Part shown: positions 1 through 8,224 of the stretch, piece by piece
Position numbering within the stretch: the stretch's first letter is position 1
Layout: every line of letters begins with the position of its first letter
NCBI GenBank assembly: GCA_910586825.1
Contig: CAJUJF010000005.1
Coordinates: 49,401 to 113,400 of the forward strand
Direction: 5' to 3'
DNA: 64,000 nt
From: an uncultured Christensenellaceae bacterium
Lineage (GTDB): Bacteria > Bacillota > Clostridia > Christensenellales > Borkfalkiaceae
The notes under the pieces: model-generated
The model's database searches: none
What the model was told of the DNA's origin: nothing
Seen by the model: only the letters and a program-made list of their open reading frames with translations
Program-made: the position numbers and the translations under genes

Positions 1-710
1 GCGGGTACGCCGTCGTTTAAAAAGGAAAACGGAAACACCTCTTCGCCCGGCTGTTCGGGCAGGCGGGACACGTCCACCGTGCGCCCGTCGAGCCGCGCGG
101 GGGTCCCCGTCTTAAAACGCCGCACGGTGTAACCGAGCTTGACGAGGTTTTCGGTAAGGAAGGTCGCGTTCGCAAAGCCGTTGGGTCCGCTGTCCTGCAC
201 GGTTTCGCCCGTGATCGTTCTGGAATTGAGGTAAACGCCCGTCGCGACGATCGCCGCGCGGCAGGAAAACACGCCGCCGTACGCCGTTTTCACGCCCGTC
301 ACTTTGCCGTTTTCCGTCAGGATTTCCGCCGCTTCGCCCTGTACGATCCGCAACCGGTCTGTATGTTCGAGCACGCGCTTCATCTCGCGGTGATAGGCGT
401 TTTTGTCCGTTTGGGCGCGCAACGACTGGACCGCCGCGCCTTTCCCTTCGTTCAGCGTGCGGTATTGCAGAGCGCAACGGTCGGTATTCAGACCCATTTC
501 TCCGCCGAGCGCGTCGATTTCGCGCACCAGATGTCCTTTCGCCGTACCGCCGACGGAAGGGTTGCAGGGCATGAAGCCGATGCTGTCGGCGTTGAGCGTT
601 AAAAGTACGGTGAAAAGCCCCGTCCGCGCGAGCGCAAGCGCGGCTTCGCAGCCCGCGTGTCCCGCGCCGATGACGACGGCGTCGCAGTTTCCTTCCGAAA
701 ATTCGCGCAT
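1..710 (-). CDS. mnmG: MnmG (GidA), tRNA uridine 5-carboxymethylaminomethyl modification enzyme, N-terminal part
   Basis: The gene is cut by the left edge of the window, so about 236 N-terminal residues are visible. Translation of the complement from the ATG at 708-710 gives an FAD-binding Rossmann start (AVVIGAGHAGCEAALA), then MPCNPSVGGTAKGHLVREID and the GAAVQSLRAQTDK segment, all typical of MnmG. The family works with MnmE to install the carboxymethylaminomethyl group at wobble U34 of certain tRNAs, using FAD, folate and NADH. A good ribosome site (AGAGGAAG) lies about 4 bases upstream of the ATG. It follows dnaA on the same strand, with a terminator-like hairpin between them. mnmG near dnaA is common in bacteria close to the replication origin. 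Confidence 0.95.
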   Translation of the reverse strand, partial: MREFSEGNCDAVVIGAGHAGCEAALALARTGLFTVLLTLNADSIGFMPCNPSVGGTAKGHLVREIDALGGEMGLNTDRCALQYRTLNEGKGAAVQSLRAQTDKNAYHREMKRVLEHTDRLRIVQGEAAEILTENGKVTGVKTAYGGVFSCRAAIVATGVYLNSRTITGETVQDSGPNGFANATFLTENLVKLGYTVRRFKTGTPARLDGRTVDVSRLPEQPGEEVFPFSFLNDGVP

Positions 711-722
711 GATGCTTCCTCT

Positions 723-744
723 AAAAAACCCCCTTGCGGGGGTT
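723..744 (-). terminator. Rho-independent terminator or attenuator between dnaA and mnmG
   Basis: Read on the minus strand there is a 7-bp stem (AACCCCC paired with GGGGGTT) around a 4-base loop, followed by six T. It begins just after the dnaA stop and ends about 12 bases before the mnmG start, which leaves no room for a separate mnmG promoter after it. It may therefore act as a partial terminator that lowers mnmG expression relative to dnaA. Confidence 0.75.
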
Positions 745-747
745 CGT

Positions 748-2094
748 TCACTGTTTTAAAACGACGCTTTTGATGTCGTTTACGTTTTTTAAGATCTTGT
801 CGTTCACCCGCATCAGTTCGGCGATCTTATCCCGCGCGTAGATGATGGTGGAGTGGTCTCTGCCGCCCATCTCTTTCCCGATGGAGACGAGGGGAAGGGA
901 GAGCATTTCGCACATGAGATAGATGCAGATCTGCCGTGCCTGCACGATTTCGTGCCGCTTGTTTTTTCCGACGAGTTCCGCTTTGGAAATCGAGAAATAG
1001 GCGCACGTCGCGCGCACGATGGATTCGGGCGTCGCCTCTTCCTGTTCGTCGCCGGAGATTGCCTCCTGCAACGCGGTCGCGGCGAGTTTCAGCGAAATCG
1101 GCTCTTCGTGCAACTTGCTCGCGAAGATCACGGTGTTCAGCCGCCCTTCGAGCGTACGCACGTTGTTGTCGGAATTTTTCACGAGGAACGCGAGGACGTC
1201 GTCCGGAACCACATATTTCTTTTCGAGCGCCTTGCGCTTTAATATGGCGATCTTCGTTTCGAGATCGGGCGGTTGAATGTCGGCGATCAAGCCTCCTTCG
1301 AATCGCGTCCGCAACCGTTCTTCGAGCGTGGTCAAATCCTTGGCGGGACAGTCGGAGGAAATGACGATCTGTTTGTGCTGTGCGAACAGCTCGTTAAAAG
1401 CGTGGAAAAACGCTTCCTGCACGCCGTACTTGCCTGCCCAGAACTGGATATCGTCGATCAGCAACACGTCCACGTTGCGGTAACGGTTACGGAAGCGGGT
1501 GCCGCTTTCCCGTCCCGAACCCTTTTTGGAGAACATGCTGTCCACGTATTCGTTCAGGAAATTTTCGCTCGTCGTGTACAGGACTTTCAGCGAGGGTTTC
1601 TTTTCGGCGATCTCGTTGGCGATCGCCTGCATGAGGTGGGTTTTCCCAAGTCCCGTGCCGCCGTAGATATAGAGGGGATTGAAGTTTTCCCCCGGCGCTT
1701 CGGCGACCGATTTCGCCGCGCCGAACACGAATTTGTTGGAGGAGCCGACGACGAAGGAATCGAACGTATAGCGCTTGTCCAGGACGACGGACGGCATTTC
1801 CGCCGCGTCGGGCGTTTCGTCGAGCGTGTAAACGTCGCTGCCTTCCACGACGATCGCGACGTCCGAAAGCCCCACGTCCGCGGAAGCGACCGCTTCGCGG
1901 AGTTTTTCGAGATGGTGTCCCGTGATCGTATTCGCCGCGGTCTCGGTGAGCGCTTGCAAAACGATTTTACGGTTCACGACGTCCACCGGTTTCAGATCCT
2001 CGATAAACGTGCTGTACGCAATGGGCGTGATCAGCTTTTCGGCGCGTTCTTTTATTTTGCTCCACAATAATCCGAGTTGGCTGTTTTCCGTCAT
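748..2094 (-). CDS. dnaA: DnaA, chromosomal replication initiator
   Basis: This 448-residue protein has the full DnaA layout. Domain I is at the N-terminus. The AAA+ ATPase has Walker A GGTGLGKTH near residue 145 and Walker B LLIDDIQFW near residue 210. The C-terminal helix-turn-helix carries the signature GGRDHSTIIYARDKI. DnaA binds DnaA boxes at oriC and melts the origin in its ATP form. The start is supported by a GAGAGGAT ribosome site just upstream. The gene diverges from recF. Unusually, dnaN, which normally follows dnaA in Bacillota, is not here; mnmG follows instead. Confidence 0.98.
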   Translation of the reverse strand: MTENSQLGLLWSKIKERAEKLITPIAYSTFIEDLKPVDVVNRKIVLQALTETAANTITGHHLEKLREAVASADVGLSDVAIVVEGSDVYTLDETPDAAEMPSVVLDKRYTFDSFVVGSSNKFVFGAAKSVAEAPGENFNPLYIYGGTGLGKTHLMQAIANEIAEKKPSLKVLYTTSENFLNEYVDSMFSKKGSGRESGTRFRNRYRNVDVLLIDDIQFWAGKYGVQEAFFHAFNELFAQHKQIVISSDCPAKDLTTLEERLRTRFEGGLIADIQPPDLETKIAILKRKALEKKYVVPDDVLAFLVKNSDNNVRTLEGRLNTVIFASKLHEEPISLKLAATALQEAISGDEQEEATPESIVRATCAYFSISKAELVGKNKRHEIVQARQICIYLMCEMLSLPLVSIGKEMGGRDHSTIIYARDKIAELMRVNDKILKNVNDIKSVVLKQ

Positions 2095-2111
2095 TTTATC
2101 CTCTCAAACGC

Positions 2112-2140
2112 TTTCACTTTTTCCGTTTTTTTGGTATAAT
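2112..2140 (+). promoter_or_regulatory. Sigma-A type promoter for recF
   Basis: TTTCAC at 2112-2117 and a consensus TATAAT at 2135-2140 are separated by 17 bases. The site lies in the short dnaA/recF divergent region and would give a leader of about 75 bases before recF. Confidence 0.6.
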
Positions 2141-2171
2141 GCTTTTCGAAGCGATCATTCTTTCTATATCG

Positions 2172-2200
2172 ATTATATTACAAAATCGCCGAAAAAGAAA
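2172..2200 (-). promoter_or_regulatory. Possible promoter for dnaA
   Basis: On the minus strand a TATAAT lies at 2177-2172. A poor -35 (TTTCTT) sits 17 bases further upstream. The -10 is convincing and the -35 is weak, so this is tentative. It would give a leader of about 70 bases before dnaA. No TTATCCACA-like DnaA box was seen in this 129-base interval. Confidence 0.35.
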
Positions 2201-2223
2201 GTGTTTTTGCAAAGTTTCCCGTT

Positions 2224-3309
2224 ATGGTCATAAAAAAACTGACGTTGCACAATTTCAGAAATTACGAAAACGAAAGTTTTTCGTTCTCCGAGGGGCTGAA
2301 CGTTCTCACGGGCAGAAACGCGCAGGGCAAGACGAACTGCGCCGAAGCGGTGTTCTATCTCTGCACCGGCGCTTCTCTGCGCATCCGTCACGAGAAACAG
2401 CTCATTCGCCGGGGACAGGATTTCGCATACGTTTCTGCGGAGGCGCTCAGCCGTTACGGCACGGTCCGGCTGGAAGCGAAAATTTACGAAAACCGCAGGG
2501 AGCTTTTCGTCAACGGCAACAAACTCGCCCGCGCGGTCGATCTGCTGGGGAACATGAACAGCGTGTTCTTCTCTCCCGGAGAATTACGGCTGGTACAGGA
2601 CGGACCGGACGAAAGGCGGCGCTTTCTCGATATCTCCATTTCGCAGACTTCGCGCGAATACTGCACTTCGCTCAACCGCTATCGCAAGATCCTCGATCAG
2701 CGCAACAATCTGTTGAAGTTGCGGGACGGAAGCGCGGTGCTTGAAACGCTTCCGGTTTGGGACGAACAGTTCGCGCGTTACGCCGCCTGCATCGTCAAAA
2801 AGCGCAGAGAATATTTGGCGCAGCTCTCGCCGCTCGCGAGCGAAGCGCACGCGCATCTCACCGACGGCGCGGAGACGCTGGCGTTGGGTACGGACGGAAA
2901 TTATCCCGCCGACGAGCAGGGGATCTACGAAAAAATTTTAAGGGAAATCACTTCTTCGCGCGAGCGCGATATGCGGCTCGGTTTCACTTCGGTCGGACCG
3001 CACCGCGACGATATCCGCATCGCGATCGACGGCGCCGACGCGCGCGGGTTCGCCTCGCAGGGGCAGGCGCGGACGGCGGCGCTTTCGATGAAGCTTGCCG
3101 AGACGGAACTCTTCCGCCGCAGTTCGGGCGAAGCGCCCGTGCTGATCCTCGACGACGTGATGAGCGAACTCGATCTTCCCCGCCGCAAAAAGCTATTGGA
3201 TCGCGTAAAGGGATTGCAGTGTATTCTGACCTGCACGCATGCGGAACGGGTGCTGTACGGAACGGAGAGCAACCGCATCCGTATTCAGAACGGGAGGATT
3301 CTTCCGTGA
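2224..3309 (+). CDS. recF: RecF, DNA repair and gap-loading protein
   Basis: This 361-residue SMC/ABC-like ATPase is the usual length for RecF. Walker A is GRNAQGKTN near residue 30. The ABC-type signature region contains FASQGQART, and Walker B is APVLILDDVMSELD. RecF binds single/double-strand DNA junctions and helps RecO/RecR load RecA at gaps. The ATG at 2224 follows the promoter by about 80 bases. The stop overlaps the GTG start of the next gene by 4 bases, so recF, the PHP gene and the VanW-like gene probably form one transcript. Confidence 0.97.
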   Translation: MVIKKLTLHNFRNYENESFSFSEGLNVLTGRNAQGKTNCAEAVFYLCTGASLRIRHEKQLIRRGQDFAYVSAEALSRYGTVRLEAKIYENRRELFVNGNKLARAVDLLGNMNSVFFSPGELRLVQDGPDERRRFLDISISQTSREYCTSLNRYRKILDQRNNLLKLRDGSAVLETLPVWDEQFARYAACIVKKRREYLAQLSPLASEAHAHLTDGAETLALGTDGNYPADEQGIYEKILREITSSRERDMRLGFTSVGPHRDDIRIAIDGADARGFASQGQARTAALSMKLAETELFRRSSGEAPVLILDDVMSELDLPRRKKLLDRVKGLQCILTCTHAERVLYGTESNRIRIQNGRILP

Positions 3310-4133
3310 GAGCCGATCTGCATTTGCACAGCAGTTATTCGGACGGGGCGTATCCGCCGCGCGAGATCGCCCGCCGCGTTGCCGCCGCGGGCGTCGGACT
3401 CTTTTCTTTGACCGATCACGACGGCATGGAGGGAGAGGAAGAAGCGCGGGCGGCGGCAAAGGAATTCGGCTTGGCGTTCGTCTCCGGCTGGGAGATTTCG
3501 TCGTATGCGGAAGAGGGGAAAGTGCACGTTTTGGGATACGGCTGTCGGCGCGGCAAGGCGTACGAAACCTTTCTCGAAGAAAGGATCCGCGGCGGGTACC
3601 TGCGCGCGGAGGATTCCCTGAAAAAGGCGAACGCCCGTTTTTCTCTGTCCCTTACGATGGAGGACGTACTGCGCGAACAGACGGAAAAAAGCACGCCCGT
3701 CCATACCGTGCACGTTGTTCGCGCGGTCGCGCGCGCGATCGGGATCCCGTCGGAGAAAGCGTATTCCGCGTATTTTGCAAAAGGTAAAGCGGCGTATTCC
3801 GAACTCTGCCGTCCCACGCCGGAAGAGGCGGTTTCCGTCATCCATGCCTGCGGCGGGATCGCCGTGCTCGCACACCCCGGACGGCTCGGAGCGGATTGCG
3901 CCGCGCGGGAAGCGCTGGCGGATCGGCTGTGCGCGGTCGGGCTGGACGGTATAGAATGCTTCTACACGTCGCATACTGTCAGAGAAACGGAGCGCTTTCG
4001 GGCGTATGCGAAGTCGCGCGGACTTCTGGAAACGGGCGGGTCGGATTTTCACGCGGACGGACGCGGGGAGGCGGTCGGACAGCCCGAGTTCCGTCCGTCC
4101 GAGCGGCTCTTGCGCGCGTTGCGTATCCGTTGA
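3306..4133 (+). CDS. PHP-domain metal-dependent phosphoesterase (TrpH/YciV-like)
   Basis: The protein has 275 residues. The PHP metal-binding motifs are clear: DLHLHSSYSDG at the N-terminus, LTDHDG near residue 41, HPGR in the C-terminal half, and GSDFHAD near the end. This is the stand-alone TrpH/YciV type. Studied members hydrolyse nucleotides or act as 5'-3' exonucleases on short RNA; the substrate here cannot be told from sequence. The start is a GTG overlapping the recF stop (GTGA), which points to translational coupling. A start further upstream is unlikely because that sequence lies inside recF in another frame. Confidence 0.88.
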   Translation: MRADLHLHSSYSDGAYPPREIARRVAAAGVGLFSLTDHDGMEGEEEARAAAKEFGLAFVSGWEISSYAEEGKVHVLGYGCRRGKAYETFLEERIRGGYLRAEDSLKKANARFSLSLTMEDVLREQTEKSTPVHTVHVVRAVARAIGIPSEKAYSAYFAKGKAAYSELCRPTPEEAVSVIHACGGIAVLAHPGRLGADCAAREALADRLCAVGLDGIECFYTSHTVRETERFRAYAKSRGLLETGGSDFHADGRGEAVGQPEFRPSERLLRALRIR

Positions 4134-4143
4134 CGGGGAGCAA

Positions 4144-5475
4144 ATGATAAGGCTATACGGTTCGGCGCTGTCGCTACTCCTTGCGGGGAGTTTCTTTTTT
4201 TCTCCTTTTGCGGGAAGGGTGCGCGGCGGCGTGACAATCAACGGCGCGGAGGTCGGCGGAATGCGTTACGAAGAGGCGGAACAGGCCGTGCGGGAGAGAT
4301 TGCGCGCGGAGACGATTCCGTTTGCGATCGCAACGCCGGACGGGGAATACGCGCCCGAAGTGTCGTATTCGGACAACGCGGCGAAACTGGTGCGCAGTGC
4401 GAAGAAAGGAGAAACGCTGCGCGCGGAAGCCGTGCGCACGTGGGTGACGGCGGAGGCGGAGATCGCGGCGCTTTGCGCGCGCTGTGCGCGGGACGCGCAG
4501 GACGCGGAACTGCAATTTTCCGCAAAGGGGTTTGTTTATATCGCCGAGCGGAAGGGGATTTATTGCGATTACGCGGAAAGCCTTTGCGCCGCGCTCGACT
4601 GTCTGCACCGGGGCGGGGGAGCGGTCTCGCTCGTCGTGCGCGAATATTCTCCCGCCGTGACGGAAGCGGATCTCCGCGCGCGCACCCGCCTGCTTGCCTC
4701 CTTTACGACTTATTTTAACGGCGACAACACGGCGCGGTCGGAAAATATCGCGCTCGCGGCTTCCCGCATCGCGGGGACGGTGATCGAAGCGGGCGGGGAA
4801 TTTTCCTTCAACCGCGTCGTCGGCAAGCGCACGCGGGAGAACGGGTTTCAGGACGCCGCCGTCATTCTGGACGGGGAATTCGTCCCCGGCGTGGGCGGCG
4901 GGGTTTGTCAGGCGAGCACGACGCTCATGAACGCCGCGCTCCGCGCGGGCATGAAGATCACCGAAAGCCGCAACCATTCCCTTTCGGTGGGTTACGTTCC
5001 GCCCTCGCTCGACGCGATGGTTTCCGAATACAGCGACCTCAAATTCAAAAATCCGTACGACACTCCCGTATACCTTCTGGCGCAGACGGGAAAGAGCAGC
5101 GTCACTTTCCGTCTGTACGGACTGCCCGACGGAAAGCGTTACGAGACGGAGAGCCGCGTGCTGTTCCGCCTTACGCCGCCGCCCGCGGAGGAGATCGAGG
5201 GGGAAGAGGACAAGGTGATCCGCGCCGAAAAGGAGGGGCTGGCGAGCGAGAGCTATCTGCTCACGTACGATCAGGCGGGCAGGCTTTTGAGCCGGAAGCT
5301 GTTCCGTCGGGACACTTACGCCGCCCAGCGCGGGAAAGTGCAGGTGAAGCCGCCCGCGCCGGAAGGGGACGAAACGGAACAGCCCGAAACGGAAGAGCCC
5401 GAATTGCCGTCGCCGCCTTCCGATTCCGTATTTTCCGAAATTCCCGATAAAAATTGCGGAAACGCCTTAAAATGA
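4144..5475 (+). CDS. VanW-family envelope protein
   Basis: This is a 443-residue protein with an N-terminal hydrophobic segment (residues about 4-22) that looks like a signal peptide or anchor. A region similar to the peptidoglycan-binding domain found before VanW follows (GGVTINGAEVGGMRYEEAEQ). The VanW domain contains FSFNRVVGKRT, then VPGVGGGVCQASTTLMNAAL, with the characteristic GGGVCQ core near residue 255. The C-terminus is an acidic, proline-rich tail. VanW proteins occur in vancomycin-resistance clusters and widely in Clostridia, but their activity is not settled. The ATG at 4144 is preceded by GGGGAG. No vanS/R/H/A/X genes are nearby, so a resistance role is not implied. Confidence 0.85.
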   Translation: MIRLYGSALSLLLAGSFFFSPFAGRVRGGVTINGAEVGGMRYEEAEQAVRERLRAETIPFAIATPDGEYAPEVSYSDNAAKLVRSAKKGETLRAEAVRTWVTAEAEIAALCARCARDAQDAELQFSAKGFVYIAERKGIYCDYAESLCAALDCLHRGGGAVSLVVREYSPAVTEADLRARTRLLASFTTYFNGDNTARSENIALAASRIAGTVIEAGGEFSFNRVVGKRTRENGFQDAAVILDGEFVPGVGGGVCQASTTLMNAALRAGMKITESRNHSLSVGYVPPSLDAMVSEYSDLKFKNPYDTPVYLLAQTGKSSVTFRLYGLPDGKRYETESRVLFRLTPPPAEEIEGEEDKVIRAEKEGLASESYLLTYDQAGRLLSRKLFRRDTYAAQRGKVQVKPPAPEGDETEQPETEEPELPSPPSDSVFSEIPDKNCGNALK

Positions 5476-5476
5476 G

Positions 5477-5505
5477 TTGATTTTTTTCGGAACTTGCTTT
5501 ATAAT
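5477..5505 (+). promoter_or_regulatory. Promoter of rplS
   Basis: TTGATT at 5477-5482, a 17-base spacer and a perfect TATAAT at 5500-5505. It sits directly after the VanW-like gene and gives rplS its own transcript. Confidence 0.85.
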
Positions 5506-5520
5506 CTTAAATTGACTTCG

Positions 5521-5553
5521 GGCGTTCCTCTGTCGGTATCGGGTATGAACGTC
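5521..5553 (+). promoter_or_regulatory. Hairpin in the rplS leader, possible L19 leader element
   Basis: Bases 5521-5527 pair with 5547-5553 (seven pairs, one G-U), closing a 19-base apical region, within the roughly 70-base leader between the promoter and the ribosome site ACGGAGGT. L19 leader RNAs that autoregulate rplS are known in Bacillota. I cannot verify the family consensus here, so the match is only positional. Confidence 0.3.
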
Positions 5554-5579
5554 GCGTAAAACACGGAGGTAAAGTCAAA

Positions 5580-5921
5580 ATGGGACTCATCGAGCAGATC
5601 GAAGCCGAGGGCATGAAAGAGAGCGTTCCCCGGTTCAATGTCGGGGACACCGTCAAAGTCGGCTATCGCATTATCGAAGGCGGTAAGGAAAGAGTTCAGA
5701 ATTTCGAGGGCGTCGTGATCGCAAAGAAAAACGGCGGCATCCGCGAAACGTTCACGGTGCGCCGTCTTTCGTTCGGCGTCGGCGTGGAACGCTGCTTCCC
5801 GCTTCATTCCCCGAAGGTGGCGTACGTCACCGTCGTCCGCGCAGGCAAAGTCAGAAGAGCGAAGCTCTATTATCTGAGAGGTCTGACCGGAAAAGCGGCG
5901 AAAATCAAAGAAAAGAAGTAA
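5580..5921 (+). CDS. rplS: Ribosomal protein L19
   Basis: This is a 113-residue protein of normal L19 length. It contains the family segments FNVGDTVKVGYRI, QNFEGVVIAKKNGG, TFTVRRLSFGVGVER and KLYYLRGLTGKAAKIKEK. L19 belongs to the 50S subunit and forms an intersubunit bridge with 16S rRNA. It has a strong promoter and ribosome site upstream and a strong terminator downstream, so it is a single-gene unit. The neighbours usual in Bacillota (trmD upstream, rbgA and rnhB downstream) are absent. Confidence 0.98.
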   Translation: MGLIEQIEAEGMKESVPRFNVGDTVKVGYRIIEGGKERVQNFEGVVIAKKNGGIRETFTVRRLSFGVGVERCFPLHSPKVAYVTVVRAGKVRRAKLYYLRGLTGKAAKIKEKK

Positions 5922-5938
5922 TCGAGCGCTTCGAAAAG

Positions 5939-5975
5939 CGAATCCGTCAAAAGTCAATGGCGGGTTCGTTTTTTT
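5939..5975 (+). terminator. Rho-independent terminator of rplS
   Basis: A ten-pair stem (CGAATCCGTC with GGCGGGTTCG, two G-U pairs) encloses a 10-base loop and is followed by seven T. Confidence 0.9.
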
Positions 5976-6068
5976 ATGCGGTCCGCACGGCGGCGGCAAA
6001 ATGCGCTTGCGTTTTCGGCGCGACGGGTTTCTTCTTCAAAAAATTTTCGGTAAATTTCCGAAAATCCG

Positions 6069-6097
6069 TTTACAATTTCCGTTTTATCGGTTAGAAT
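6069..6097 (+). promoter_or_regulatory. Promoter of the 6130 membrane-protein gene
   Basis: TTTACA at 6069-6074 and TAGAAT at 6092-6097 with a 17-base spacer, about 30 bases upstream of the start codon. A second TATAAT at 6110-6115 has no good -35. Confidence 0.65.
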
Positions 6098-6129
6098 AGA
6101 AAATATCATTATAATAGGGAAACATAACG

Positions 6130-8196
6130 ATGAAAAAAACTGATCGTAAAAAACCTTCGTTTTTCATGAGCGCCTTTTTCGTACTCGCGCTGATTTTTCT
6201 TGCATTCGGACTGGGAACGCTCGGTTCCGTGCAGGGCGTGGGGAAACCGTACGAAATGATGAAATCGGGCAACGACGAATTCAGCGTCGTGTTCCGTTTG
6301 GAAAATCCGAAAAAAGAACTGAAAGCGGGCGGTACGGAAACGACGTATATGCGCTATCGCAAAGTTTACCTCAACCTCGGCGGCATTTACGCCGAAGAGG
6401 ATGCGACGGCGACGCTCAGATTGAACTGGGGTACGAGCACGTCCTCTTCCTCGCTCTCTTCTTCCAGCCGCGAGATGAACGCGAAATTCGAAAACGTTTT
6501 GCCCGAAAAGGTGGAAGACGGAAAGGAGAGCACCGCCGTCAAAGCGGATTTCGGCAACTGGATCGAACCGTTCGGCAGTAAGCTCACGACGACGGAGTAT
6601 GCCGTTTCGACGTATCCCTATTTCAAACTCACGATTCCCAAAAAGGACGGGCAGCCGTCCGTCAACGTTCTGATCAACGAAATCGTTTTCGTGGGAGAGG
6701 TTCTGACGGGGAGCGGCGGGGAAGGAACGGGGGAATACCGCGTGATCCCCGCGAGCGTCTATTCCGCGACTCTTCTTTCGAACGAATCGACGGCGCAGGC
6801 GAAGGCGCGCGCTTCCGCGCTCGTCGACTGCCAGTATATGCCCACGCTCGCGCAGTCGTCCTTCTTCCGTTACGGCGGCGAAGAGATCGCCATGACCATG
6901 ACGCTCGCGCAGATGCGGCTCGGCAACACGTTCGGCACCGGCAACGTCTATTACGGAGACACCGTTTATAACTCGTTCGGGACGAGCCTGCTCGCCTTCG
7001 GAACGCTGATCTTCGGCAGCAGCCCGTTCGGACTGCGCTTCTTCCCGATGCTCGCTTCGTTCGGGATCCTCGTGATCGGATTCTTTTTTGCGAAAAAACT
7101 GTTCGGCAGCGAAAAGGCGGGGTTTGCGTTCGCGCTCGTCTATGCGCTGTGCAACTTCTCGTTCGGCTTCGGTCATCTCGGTACGCCGCTCATGATCGGC
7201 GTGTTCTTTCTGTTCGCTTCTCTGTATTGCTGTTGGCTGTTTTATGCGAACGGACTTGCGCGTGCGGGCGCGAAAGACGCGGCGCCGCTTGCGGTTTCGG
7301 GCTTGTGCGGCGCTGCGGCGGTCTGCGTGAACGGCGCGATGATCATTCCCGTCGCGGGCGTTGCGGGGCTTTTCGTGCTCGGGCTCATGCGTCAGTTGAA
7401 AGAACGCAGGGTCGCGCTCGATCTTGCGATCGAAGAAGCGGAGGCGGAAGAGGCGGGGACCGCGCCGGTCGCGCAGGTTGCCGAAGGGGGCGAGGCGGAA
7501 CCCACGGGCAAGGAAAAAGTCGCGCGCGTGCTTTCGGACTATCGCCGCAAGAACACGGTCGCGCCGGCGGCGTTCTTTACGAGTCTGATCATCGGCGGAC
7601 TGCTGTTTTCCCTTCTGTTCCTGTTGCCCGTCTATTACGTCGCGATCAAGCTCTACGACAATCCCGCGTCGCCGACTTCGAACATCTTCTACCTCGCCGC
7701 AAAGCTGTTTGCGGGCGGGTTTACGGGTGCGAACGTCTTCGCGTCCGATTCCGCATGGTCGGTCGTTCACTATCTCTTCCGCGGAACGGGAGAATGGTAT
7801 GCGATCACGGCGGTGGTCACGAACGGCGTCGCCGCCCTGTTCGGACTTGCGGGGATCGCGTACGCGGTCTACCGCATCGTAACTCTCGTGAAAAACAAAG
7901 AGGGCTTCGGCGCGGCGTTCGTAACGGTCGTTACGCCGCTTGCGGGGATCGTGGTATCCCTGCTCGTCGCGATCTTTGCGAAGGGCGCGGTTGCGTTCAC
8001 CGTCCTCGCCTATCTCTTCGCGTTCCTGCTTGCCGCGGGCGCGGTGAAGTATTTTACGGAGCAAGAGGGCAAGATCGCCAAAACCGCGAAAATTGTGTGC
8101 GTCACGGGCGTCGTGATGCTCGCGATCGGCTTTGCGATTTTCGCCGTGTTCACTTTCTCCCTGCCTTTGCCCGCGTCGTTTATGGCAAGGTTCTGA
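6130..8196 (+). CDS. Large multi-pass membrane protein, GT39/PMT-like core (uncertain)
   Basis: The protein has 688 residues. An N-terminal membrane segment (residues about 10-33) is followed by a region of about 200 residues with a serine-rich stretch that looks like a beta-rich extracytoplasmic domain. About ten hydrophobic segments follow, interrupted by a charged cytoplasmic loop around residues 430-480. The segment YYGDTVYNSFGTSLLAFGTL followed by FGSSPFGLRFFP resembles the first loop of protein-mannosyltransferase-type (GT39) glycosyltransferases. However, the hallmark HPPLGK is missing, so catalytic function is doubtful. It has its own promoter and stands between rplS and comM, where Bacillota usually carry rbgA/rnhB. 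It could be an enzyme using lipid-linked sugars or a pseudo-enzyme; I cannot decide. Confidence 0.55.
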   Translation: MKKTDRKKPSFFMSAFFVLALIFLAFGLGTLGSVQGVGKPYEMMKSGNDEFSVVFRLENPKKELKAGGTETTYMRYRKVYLNLGGIYAEEDATATLRLNWGTSTSSSSLSSSSREMNAKFENVLPEKVEDGKESTAVKADFGNWIEPFGSKLTTTEYAVSTYPYFKLTIPKKDGQPSVNVLINEIVFVGEVLTGSGGEGTGEYRVIPASVYSATLLSNESTAQAKARASALVDCQYMPTLAQSSFFRYGGEEIAMTMTLAQMRLGNTFGTGNVYYGDTVYNSFGTSLLAFGTLIFGSSPFGLRFFPMLASFGILVIGFFFAKKLFGSEKAGFAFALVYALCNFSFGFGHLGTPLMIGVFFLFASLYCCWLFYANGLARAGAKDAAPLAVSGLCGAAAVCVNGAMIIPVAGVAGLFVLGLMRQLKERRVALDLAIEEAEAEEAGTAPVAQVAEGGEAEPTGKEKVARVLSDYRRKNTVAPAAFFTSLIIGGLLFSLLFLLPVYYVAIKLYDNPASPTSNIFYLAAKLFAGGFTGANVFASDSAWSVVHYLFRGTGEWYAITAVVTNGVAALFGLAGIAYAVYRIVTLVKNKEGFGAAFVTVVTPLAGIVVSLLVAIFAKGAVAFTVLAYLFAFLLAAGAVKYFTEQEGKIAKTAKIVCVTGVVMLAIGFAIFAVFTFSLPLPASFMARF

Positions 8197-8224
8197 GGAA
8201 TAAATTTTAACGGAGGAAAGAGCT

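Noticed and set aside
2095..2223. Replication origin in the dnaA/recF gap
   Set aside because: Too short and without a TTATCCACA cluster; TTTATCCTC at the dnaA start is explained by its ribosome site.
4144..5475. Vancomycin-resistance locus
   Set aside because: Only a VanW-family protein is present; no vanH/A/X or sensor genes are nearby, and such proteins are common in Clostridia.
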